Positions 27,058 to 33,293 of a stretch of 64,000 bases of DNA are shown in pieces. Every line of letters starts with the position of its first letter. Position 1 is the stretch's first letter. The stretch is from Chryseobacterium gwangjuense. Lineage in GTDB: Bacteria; Bacteroidota; Bacteroidia; Flavobacteriales; Weeksellaceae. The position numbers were made by a program, and so were the translations under genes. The notes under the pieces were generated by a model. The model had not been told where the DNA came from, did not search any database, and was given only the letters and a program-made list of their open reading frames with translations. The stretch is taken from assembly GCF_021311115.1 (NCBI RefSeq), contig NZ_JAJTNP010000002.1, positions 124,001 through 188,000 of the forward strand, read 5' to 3'.

Positions 27058-27623
27058 TTTTGTAAAATTTTTAAAAGAGCTTCTCTGTTTTTAGCTTCTT
27101 TAATAAATGTCGGCAGTCTTTCCACCATTCGCATTCTGTAAGGCAATCTTGTCCTCAGATCCGATGAAACATAGTTTTCCATTTCCAACAGATGTTCCTT
27201 GTTTTTTGCCCAGAATAGTTTTCCTTTAAAATCCGTCTGAAAATAATAAGGACAGCCGAAAATCGGATCATGAATCAACCCTTCTTCTTTGATGCAAGAA
27301 TTCAAATATTTTTCACTTCTTGCCTGAACCTGAAAACCGGATTCACATTCGTCGCACTTTACGTTTACATTCTTAGGTTTTTCCTTTAAATTTTCTTGTT
27401 CATAGTGAATCGAATGTGCACAAATCGGACAATTTAATTTTACAAAAGCCTTATAAACAATCAGATTCAATCCACTTTTTCGCAAATCACAATGGCTGCA
27501 TTCCAGCGTTGCCTGTTTATAATTATATTCATTTTTCACAACAGCATCTTTTCCGCAATCCGGACAGACAACGAGAATGCTATCATGATAATTAAAATAT
27601 TCTTGTTTGTATCTTTTTTTCAT
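27036..27623 (-). CDS. Double zinc-ribbon protein of the rtcB-prfH block
   Basis: 195 aa. Four Cys pairs are visible: C20/C23, C42/C45, C65/C68 and C90/C93, which fit two four-Cys zinc ribbons. A C-terminal region of about 100 residues with conserved-looking aromatic stretches (GCPYYFQTDFKGKLFWAKN) and a basic helix (RTRLPYRMRMVERLPTFIKE) follows. It sits between the nucleotidyltransferase (6 bp upstream) and prfH (22-bp overlap). Zinc ribbons of this type bind nucleic acid or the ribosome; a role in recognising damaged rRNA is inference. I do not recognise a named family. Confidence 0.75.
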   Translation of the reverse strand: MKKRYKQEYFNYHDSILVVCPDCGKDAVVKNEYNYKQATLECSHCDLRKSGLNLIVYKAFVKLNCPICAHSIHYEQENLKEKPKNVNVKCDECESGFQVQARSEKYLNSCIKEEGLIHDPIFGCPYYFQTDFKGKLFWAKNKEHLLEMENYVSSDLRTRLPYRMRMVERLPTFIKEAKNREALLKILQKWKNLYK

Positions 27624-27629
27624 TTCCGT

Positions 27630-28175
27630 CTATTTTGGCATTTCACTTAATTTCGGATGACCAACAGGATTAATTCCTTTTTCCAATAAATCTTTTGCAG
27701 CCATCACTGCCCAACATTTATCACTGGAATGAATGTTTCTGTAAAATGAAAGAAGAATGTCCGGTTTCACAACTGTAAATCCATTGGCTTCAATAGTTTC
27801 CAAATCATTTCTTTCAAAGAAATCAATGGTAATTCTGTGGAATTTTCCGTTTTCCATTTCTATTGTTTTCTCATATCTGCGGAAATTTTCTTCACTAGGC
27901 AAATGATCATACCTTGTCCAGACTTTCTGAAAACCTTCCTGCTGAAGAATGATAACCGTTTCAGCTACGTTTTCTTTCTTTACAAAAACATCAATATCCT
28001 TATGGTCATGAGCATGTTTATATTCTATATGTCCGGTTTCAGACATAAAATGCCATGCCCAACCTCCTGAAATAATGACTTTATGTTTTAATTTCTCTAA
28101 AATTTCAAGTCCGCTTTTAATTCTAAATTCCGGCCAGACTTCACCGTATCTTTTTATATTATGTGGTGCTCCCAT
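27630..28175 (-). CDS. Nucleotidyltransferase, ANT/MNT-like fold, in the rtcB-prfH block
   Basis: 181 aa. The nucleotidyltransferase motif is present: GG at 37-38 (ISGGWAWHFM), D60-x-D62 in HDHKDIDVFV, and a third acidic residue D118 in ITIDFFE. The layout resembles aminoglycoside or lincosamide adenylyltransferases and MNT-type enzymes. It probably transfers a nucleotide to RNA or protein. Given rtcB, prfH and zinc-ribbon neighbours, an RNA-end or regulatory role is more likely than drug resistance, but this is inference. A 187-bp gap with a repeat separates it from rtcB. Confidence 0.78.
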   Translation of the reverse strand: MGAPHNIKRYGEVWPEFRIKSGLEILEKLKHKVIISGGWAWHFMSETGHIEYKHAHDHKDIDVFVKKENVAETVIILQQEGFQKVWTRYDHLPSEENFRRYEKTIEMENGKFHRITIDFFERNDLETIEANGFTVVKPDILLSFYRNIHSSDKCWAVMAAKDLLEKGINPVGHPKLSEMPK

Positions 28176-28202
28176 TTTTTTAATTTTTTTGTTGATTTGA
28201 AT

Positions 28203-28285
28203 TTGTCATTTCAAACGAAACAAAGTGTAGTGAGAAATCTTTTTTGCAGATTCTTCATTTCACTCCGTTCCATTCTGAATGACAA
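28203..28285. repeat. Interspersed inverted-repeat element (TGTCATTTC type)
   Basis: The ends TTGTCATT and AATGACAA are perfect inverted copies. In between, GTGAGAAATCT faces AGATTCTTC..TTTCAC. The layout is that of a widespread Bacteroidota intergenic element beginning TGTCATTTCGAACG. It lies between rtcB and the nucleotidyltransferase gene. A related but shorter hairpin is at 30602-30642. Confidence 0.65.
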
Positions 28286-28362
28286 TCATTCTTTAAATAT
28301 TACTGGCTATTATTAGTATCAGTCAAAATCCATCAACTAACAACCACAACCTATCAACCTAT

Positions 28363-29754
28363 TTATCGATCCATTCTCACAATTCGAGGCTGGAAAGTTC
28401 CCAGAATATCAACTAATTCACTTTGTGCATTCATCACTTCATTGATGTCTTTGTAAGCCATTGGAGCTTCTTCTGCATTTCCGCCCATCAATATGACATT
28501 TTTGAGTTTCAATTCTTTCTTGATGTCATTTTGAGTGAAAAGACTTCTGCATTCTCCTCTCGAATGTGCTCTCCCAGCTCCGTGAGAAGCGGAATTCAAA
28601 GAATCTGGATTTCCTTTTCCACGAACGATAAAGCCTTTTGCCGTCATCGAGCCGGGAATCATTCCCAATTCATTTTCGTTCGCCGGAGTTGCTCCTTTTC
28701 TGTGAACAATCACTTCTTTTCCATTGTGAATTTCCTTCCATGCAAAATTGTGATGGTTTTCAATTCTCGCCTTTACTCTTCCGCCGACAGCTTTTACCAA
28801 TCTTCTGTGAATATCGTCATGACAAGCCGAAGCATAATCTCCTGCCAAATTCATTGCTGTCCAATATTCCAATCCGAGGTGCGTACTCAAATCCAGCCAA
28901 GCAAATTGTTGTGCTTCTTTTGGTAACGGACATTGTTCTACTGCCACTCTCGAATAATATTGAGCAATTTCAGCGCCCAAACCGCGCGAACCACTATGTG
29001 AAAGAATTCCAAGATATTTTCCTTTAGGAAGTCCGATTTGTTCGTCTTCTTCCGTAATTTCAACCTCTCCGAATTCTACAAAGTGATTTCCGCCTCCGGA
29101 ACTTCCCATTTGCTTGATGGCTTTTCCTTTTAGTCTTCTTAAAACCGGAATCATATCAAACGTATCTCTGTCGAAAATTTCATACTCGACGTGAGATTTA
29201 TGTGTTTCATACATCCCGAATTTCGTATGCTCGGCAAGAGCTTTCTCGTATTTATCTCTTGCTCCGTCAAGATATGAAATAGGAGTATCCAAAATACTCA
29301 GGCTCATTCTGCAACCGATATCCATCCCGACTCCATAAGGAATTACGGCATTTTCTACGGCAAGAACTCCTCCGATCGGAAGTCCGTAACCGCTATGTGC
29401 ATCAGGCATTAAAGCGCCCTGCATTGAAATTGGAAGTTTCAATGCGGTATACAGCTGGTTTTTTGCTTCTTCCGAAATATTGTTTCCGAAAATCTGAAAA
29501 GAAGCACGATTGGTATTCAACATTCTTTTTTCAGTTTTTTTCGATGAAAGCAAAGCTTCTGCGATTTGTCCGAACGTTAAATCTTTCTCGAAGTTTTCCG
29601 GATTTTGCAGAATTTCCTTTAAAAGAGATTTCACATGATGAATATTTTTTGTTGCAAAATTTCTTTTCATGACTTCCAAAGCGATGTTGACACTCTGATT
29701 GTTCGGATAGCCTATTTTTAATATATCTTTTCCTTTAAGTTTTAAATTTCCCAT
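28363..29754 (-). CDS. rtcB: RNA 3'-phosphate / 2',3'-cyclic phosphate ligase RtcB
   Basis: 463 aa. Core motifs are GMDIGCRMS (Mn-binding Cys), SSGGGNHFVE, LSHSGSRGLG, HRKGATPAN and GSMTAKGFIVRGKGN, and the guanylylated His is about residue 391 in SASHGAGRAHSR. It joins RNA ends with 2',3'-cyclic phosphate or 3'-phosphate to 5'-OH using GTP and Mn2+. About 90 extra N-terminal residues (LKGKDILKIGYP) are absent from E. coli RtcB. The association with prfH points to repair of 16S rRNA cut by a nuclease toxin, rather than tRNA splicing. No archease gene is nearby. Confidence 0.95.
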   Translation of the reverse strand: MGNLKLKGKDILKIGYPNNQSVNIALEVMKRNFATKNIHHVKSLLKEILQNPENFEKDLTFGQIAEALLSSKKTEKRMLNTNRASFQIFGNNISEEAKNQLYTALKLPISMQGALMPDAHSGYGLPIGGVLAVENAVIPYGVGMDIGCRMSLSILDTPISYLDGARDKYEKALAEHTKFGMYETHKSHVEYEIFDRDTFDMIPVLRRLKGKAIKQMGSSGGGNHFVEFGEVEITEEDEQIGLPKGKYLGILSHSGSRGLGAEIAQYYSRVAVEQCPLPKEAQQFAWLDLSTHLGLEYWTAMNLAGDYASACHDDIHRRLVKAVGGRVKARIENHHNFAWKEIHNGKEVIVHRKGATPANENELGMIPGSMTAKGFIVRGKGNPDSLNSASHGAGRAHSRGECRSLFTQNDIKKELKLKNVILMGGNAEEAPMAYKDINEVMNAQSELVDILGTFQPRIVRMDR

Positions 29755-29765
29755 TGTTTTTTGTT

Positions 29766-30509
29766 TTACAATTTCAGGACATTTTCGTCCTCTAATTTTT
29801 CTGCAATCTCTATTGCAGAGATGTTGTAGTGAAAGTTTTTTAAGCTTTTCATTTGATCACGTCTGTACTTATCTTTCCATAGAGTGGGTTTTCCATAGAT
29901 CTTTTTATGAACAATTCCCGCAATTTTATGCTGACCTAAATAAGAATCGAGCTTGTCAATTTCCTTCTCTAAATCTGAATCTAAAGGTTTACAATGAGTA
30001 ATCATATTGGGTTGTACTCTCAATACAAATCTCCATGGTTCGATAAATTCGTAGTAAATGTTATCCCTTTTTCTGAACGGATTGTATTCTTCTCTTTTTA
30101 AGAAATACTGTTTTTCTCTTGTCGTTAATCCTAATTTATTCCATTGACAGGCTGAAAGCTGAACCAGCTTTTGTTCTCTGTCAACATAGATTCTTCGTCC
30201 GAATTTTCTTTTCTTTTTTAAGAATTTCCGGGTTTCGGAATACATCTTTGTATTGATTTTACTCAGAATTCCTACGAAGAAATCGCCGTCTTTGGAACGT
30301 TTTACATCATCTCTTACGACAAAAAATCTTACAAATCCCTTCTGATAAGGTTTTTCCAAAGGAACTAGTGGAATTTCTCTTCTTATTTTCCAAAGTTCTT
30401 TACTCCATTTATACTTTTTTCTGATCTGTTTTTCTACATCTTTTTTAACTATTCTTTTTTTGCTTCTCAGACTTCGCAATCTGGAAAACATAAGGTGATC
30501 TTTTTCCAT
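29766..30509 (-). CDS. Basic protein of unknown function, first gene of the rtcB block
   Basis: 247 aa, strongly Lys/Arg-rich, especially at 10-50 and 85-125 (RKFLKKKRKFGRR), with no signal peptide or membrane helix. Recognisable but unassigned stretches are WRFVLRVQPNMITHCKPLDSDL and GIVHKKIYGKPTLWKDKYR. It is 11 bp upstream of rtcB on the same strand and likely opens the operon. Composition suggests RNA or ribosome binding. An internal ATG at codon 7 is an alternative start. I know no named family. Confidence 0.72.
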   Translation of the reverse strand: MEKDHLMFSRLRSLRSKKRIVKKDVEKQIRKKYKWSKELWKIRREIPLVPLEKPYQKGFVRFFVVRDDVKRSKDGDFFVGILSKINTKMYSETRKFLKKKRKFGRRIYVDREQKLVQLSACQWNKLGLTTREKQYFLKREEYNPFRKRDNIYYEFIEPWRFVLRVQPNMITHCKPLDSDLEKEIDKLDSYLGQHKIAGIVHKKIYGKPTLWKDKYRRDQMKSLKNFHYNISAIEIAEKLEDENVLKL

Positions 30510-30575
30510 TAATTTTTAGAAATTAGAGGTGAAATATTAGAAGCTAAACTTTAATACATCACATTAAATCTTAAC

Positions 30576-30593
30576 CAACTAAATTTTTAGTTG
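30576..30593. promoter_or_regulatory. Perfect palindrome upstream of the rtcB block
   Basis: CAACTAAATTTTTAGTTG has 8-bp perfect arms with a 2-bp centre, 67 bp before the start of the basic-protein gene. It has the size of a repressor operator. It might instead be part of the nearby repeat cluster. Confidence 0.4.
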
Positions 30594-30601
30594 AAATATT
30601 C

Positions 30602-30642
30602 TGTCATTTTGAAATGGAAATTTTCCTATTTTCAGAATGACA
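30602..30642. repeat. Inverted-repeat hairpin, TGTCATTTTGAAA type
   Basis: TGTCATTTTGAAA pairs with TTTCAGAATGACA (one G-T) around an inner GGAAA/TTTCC stem. It is related in its termini to the element at 28203-28285. Confidence 0.6.
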
Positions 30643-30660
30643 TTATGGTAACCTTTTCTT

Positions 30661-30754
30661 AGCCCCGATTGCAGCGACATCCTTTTTTGTTGCGGCCGCA
30701 GCGAAGCGGAGGCCGTAATGAAAAAGATATAGCGGAAAGCGGGAAATAGCTCCT
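30661..30754 (+). repeat. GC-richer interspersed repeat, possibly a structured RNA
   Basis: About 94 bp, clearly richer in GC than its surroundings, beginning AGCCCCGATTGCAGCGACAT and ending AGCGGGAAATAGCTCCT. The ends can pair (GCCCCG with CGGG; AGC with GCT) and the middle contains GCGGCCGCAGCGAAGCGG. I recognise this pattern as common between genes in Flavobacteriia. It should be compared with the Flavo-1 RNA family; I cannot confirm the match here. Confidence 0.55.
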
Positions 30755-30836
30755 AAAAACTATTTGAAAAGATTCCTAAATTTTATAAAAAAAGATTTCG
30801 GGGAAACTGATTTAAGTTTGAAATATTGCGCAATAA

Positions 30837-30867
30837 AAAACCCGAAAATCTTACGACTTCGGGTTTT
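30837..30867 (-). terminator. Terminator of the small transcription unit
   Basis: A 10-bp perfect stem (AAAACCCGAA / TTCGGGTTTT) with an 11-nt loop. On the minus strand TTTTTTATT follows. No other hairpin lies between it and the methylmalonyl-CoA mutase stop, so it probably also ends the mutase transcript. Confidence 0.8.
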
Positions 30868-31005
30868 GATATTTCAATATACTGTTATTCTATGAGTGTA
30901 CCAAACCACGAAGCCTTGCCTTTGCAAAAGGCAATCCTACTGTTGAATGTAAGTTGAATTTGAACATTGCTTCGTTGTTTTTTATAATGGTTAAACTTGA
31001 TTTTC
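30868..31005 (-). ncRNA. Candidate small RNA in the mutase 3' UTR
   Basis: The unit is bounded by a promoter at 31011-31040 and a terminator at 30837-30867; with the terminator, the predicted RNA is about 170 nt. On the minus strand ACGAAGC just before the small ORF pairs perfectly with GCTTCGT near its end, and GCCTTT / AAAGGC forms an inner hairpin with a 3-nt loop. The promoter starts 8 bp before or overlaps the mutase stop region, as in 3'-UTR small RNAs with their own promoter. Start and end are predicted, not measured. Confidence 0.45.
30890..30967 (-). CDS. 25-aa microprotein candidate
   Basis: ATG at 30967 to TAG at 30890 encodes MFKFNLHSTVGLPFAKARLR followed by GLVHS. The peptide is basic and amphipathic with no hydrophobic stretch. 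The ORF fits neatly between the promoter and terminator of the small unit. Its start is partly covered by an RNA stem (ACGAAGC with GCTTCGT), which could control translation. It could equally be a chance frame in a structured RNA. I recall similar very short peptides in related genomes but cannot verify that. Confidence 0.4.
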   Translation of the reverse strand: MFKFNLHSTVGLPFAKARLRGLVHS

Positions 31006-31010
31006 AGATG

Positions 31011-31040
31011 CAAAGATATACATTTTTCTGAAATACAAAA
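31011..31040 (-). promoter_or_regulatory. Bacteroidota-type promoter of the small unit
   Basis: Read on the minus strand: TTTTG at 31040-31036, a 17-bp spacer, and TATCTTTG at 31018-31011, an exact TAnnTTTG box. Transcription should start near 31004. It lies directly behind the methylmalonyl-CoA mutase stop codon. Confidence 0.6.
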
Positions 31041-31047
31041 TAAATTT

Positions 31048-33168
31048 TTACTTTTCTAAAAACTTTTCCAAAATATCTACTGCACATTTTGGAAGGTTGG
31101 TTCCGGGACCGAAAATAAAGTCAGCACCGTTAGCATAAAGGAATTCATAGTCTTGTTGAGGAATAACACCACCTACAACAATCGTAATATCATCCGCTCC
31201 TAATTTTTTCAACTCTTCTACAACTTGCGGAACTAACGTTTTGTGACCTGCGGCTAATGATGAAACTCCCAAAATGTGAATATCATTTTCAACTGCCTGT
31301 TTTGCCACTTCTTCCGGCGTCTGGAATAACGGTGCCACATCGACATCAAATCCCATATCTGCAAATGCCGTTGCTACTACTTTTGCTCCTCTGTCATGAC
31401 CATCCTGTCCCATTTTAGCAACCATTAGCCTTGGACGACGACCTTCTTCTTCTTCAAATTTCTGAGTAAGGTTCAGGGCTTTTTCAAAATATTCGTTCTT
31501 TCCTGCATTCATGGCATAAACTCCTGAGATTGTTCTGATGTTTGCTTTATATCTTCCGAAACTTTCTTCCATCGCATCACTCATTTCGCCAAGAGTTACT
31601 CTTCTACGGGCAGCTTCAATACATAATGCCAGAAGGTTTCCTTTTCCTGTTTTTGCAGATTCTCTGATCTCATTTAAAATCTGTTCAACCGCTTCTGAGT
31701 TTCTGCTTAGTTTTATTGAATCTAATCTTTCGATCTGTTTTCTACGAACTTCCGTATTATCAATGTCTAAGATTTCGATTTCGTCTTGTTTCAGGTCAGA
31801 TTTGAATGAATTTACCCCAATGATAAATTCTTCTCCGCTATCGATTTTTGCTTGTTTTCTCGCAGCAGCTTCCTCGATTCTCATTTTTGGAATTCCGGCT
31901 TCGATCGCTTTTGTCATTCCACCTTCCTGCTCAACCTCATCGATGTATTTCATGGCTTCTTCAATCATCTGCTGAGTAAGACTTTCCACTAAGTTACTTC
32001 CTCCCATCGGATCTACCACATCGCAGATTCCGCTTTCCTGTTGAAGAATAATCTGAGTATTTCTTGCAATTTTTGCAGAATAATCTGTAGGAAGTGCAAT
32101 CGCTTCATCCAAAGCATTTGTGTGAAGAGACTGAGTTCCTCCCAAAGCTGAAGATAAGGCTTCAATTGCCGTTCTTGTAATATTATTGAAAGGCTCCTGC
32201 TCCGTTAAAGACCAACCTGAAGTTTGTGAATGTGTTCTTAATGCTAAAGATTTCGGATTCTGAGGATTGAATTGCTGTAACAAATTTGCCCAAATATATC
32301 TTGCAGCACGCATTTTTGCGATTTCCATGAAGTGATTCATTCCGATTGCCCAAAAGAAAGATAATCGTGGGGCGAAATCATCAACATTCATTCCTGCTTT
32401 TATTCCTGTTCTTACATATTCCAAGCCATCTGCAAGGGTATAAGCCATTTCAAGAACCGGCGTAGCTCCCGCTTCCTGCATATGATATCCTGAAATAGAT
32501 ATTGAGTTAAACTTTGGAATATTTTTAGAAGTATATTCAAAAATATCTGCAATGATCTTCATAGAAGGAGCAGGCGGATAAATGTAAGTATTTCTCACCA
32601 TGAATTCCTTCAAAATATCATTCTGAATGGTTCCTGAAAGTAATTCCTGAGAAACTCCCTGTTCTTCTGCCGCTACAATATAGAAAGATAAAATTGGTAA
32701 AACCGCTCCGTTCATCGTCATAGAAACTGAAATCTGATCTAATGGAATTTCATTAAACAGAATCTTCATATCTTCCACAGAGTCGATTGCCACTCCTGCT
32801 TTTCCAACGTCACCTACCACTCTCGCATGATCTGAGTCATATCCTCTGTGCGTCGCCAAATCGAAAGCCACCGATAGTCCTTTTTGTCCTGCCGCTAAAT
32901 TTCTTCTGTAAAAAGCATTTGATTCTTCAGCTGTTGAGAAACCTGCATACTGACGAATCGTCCAAGGTTTCTGAACATACATGGTAGAATATGGTCCTCT
33001 TAAGTAAGGAGCAATTCCCGGAGAAGTTTCTGTTAGTTCTTGATTTTTAACATCTTCTGCTTTATAAGAAGATTTTAACTGCAATCCATCTTTTTCGAAT
33101 GGATAGATTTCCGATTTTTTTTCGGTTATATTAAATTGAGGAGTTTTGTTTTGAACTTCCCGTCTCAT
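31048..33168 (-). CDS. scpA: Methylmalonyl-CoA mutase, large (catalytic) subunit
   Basis: 706 aa. The N-terminal TIM barrel binds the substrate ([19 protein letters not shown] with the active-site Tyr; [13 protein letters not shown]). The C-terminal domain binds adenosylcobalamin through DGHDRG, with His at about 591, plus [11 protein letters not shown]. It interconverts methylmalonyl-CoA and succinyl-CoA in propionate metabolism. The paired small subunit usual in Bacteroidota is not adjacent. MeaB is 7 kb away, across the RNA-repair block. Downstream lies a small promoter-terminator unit in what would be its 3' UTR. Confidence 0.95.
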   Translation of the reverse strand: MRREVQNKTPQFNITEKKSEIYPFEKDGLQLKSSYKAEDVKNQELTETSPGIAPYLRGPYSTMYVQKPWTIRQYAGFSTAEESNAFYRRNLAAGQKGLSVAFDLATHRGYDSDHARVVGDVGKAGVAIDSVEDMKILFNEIPLDQISVSMTMNGAVLPILSFYIVAAEEQGVSQELLSGTIQNDILKEFMVRNTYIYPPAPSMKIIADIFEYTSKNIPKFNSISISGYHMQEAGATPVLEMAYTLADGLEYVRTGIKAGMNVDDFAPRLSFFWAIGMNHFMEIAKMRAARYIWANLLQQFNPQNPKSLALRTHSQTSGWSLTEQEPFNNITRTAIEALSSALGGTQSLHTNALDEAIALPTDYSAKIARNTQIILQQESGICDVVDPMGGSNLVESLTQQMIEEAMKYIDEVEQEGGMTKAIEAGIPKMRIEEAAARKQAKIDSGEEFIIGVNSFKSDLKQDEIEILDIDNTEVRRKQIERLDSIKLSRNSEAVEQILNEIRESAKTGKGNLLALCIEAARRRVTLGEMSDAMEESFGRYKANIRTISGVYAMNAGKNEYFEKALNLTQKFEEEEGRRPRLMVAKMGQDGHDRGAKVVATAFADMGFDVDVAPLFQTPEEVAKQAVENDIHILGVSSLAAGHKTLVPQVVEELKKLGADDITIVVGGVIPQQDYEFLYANGADFIFGPGTNLPKCAVDILEKFLEK

Positions 33169-33239
33169 ACTTTCAGATTTATTACCGGCTAAAATTACGG
33201 ATTTTTGAAATAATAATTTTGTCTTAATTTTTAATATAA

Positions 33240-33273
33240 AAAGGCGATTTTACAATGCTGTAAAATCGCCTTT
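33240..33273 (-). terminator. Strong terminator of the prolyl oligopeptidase gene
   Basis: A 15-bp perfect stem (AAAGGCGATTTTACA / TGTAAAATCGCCTTT) with a 4-nt loop and T-rich flanks, between the oligopeptidase and the mutase gene. Confidence 0.88.
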
Positions 33274-33293
33274 GTTTTTATATAAGCTCTTAA

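Larger units (their letters stand above)
30510..31047. other. Content of the only gene gap above 300 bp
   Basis: From left to right it holds an AT-rich leader of the rtcB block, a palindrome (30576), an inverted-repeat hairpin (30602), a GC-richer interspersed repeat (30661), unassigned sequence with an ATTGCGCAAT palindrome near 30826, a terminator (30837), a 25-codon ORF with surrounding stems (30890-30967), and a promoter facing left (31011-31040). Confidence 0.7.

Noticed and set aside
27630..28175. Drug-resistance gene
   Set aside because: Only the general nucleotidyltransferase fold supports this; the neighbours are RNA-repair genes and there is no mobile-element context.
28423..29027. 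Two overlapping plus-strand frames of 167 and 129 codons
   Set aside because: Both are antisense to rtcB, are rich in Ser, Phe and His, and overlap each other in different frames; neither shows a motif.
31538..31975. 145-codon open frame on the plus strand
   Set aside because: It is fully antisense to the methylmalonyl-CoA mutase gene, is Ser/Ile-rich without motifs, and mirrors the codon use of the real gene.
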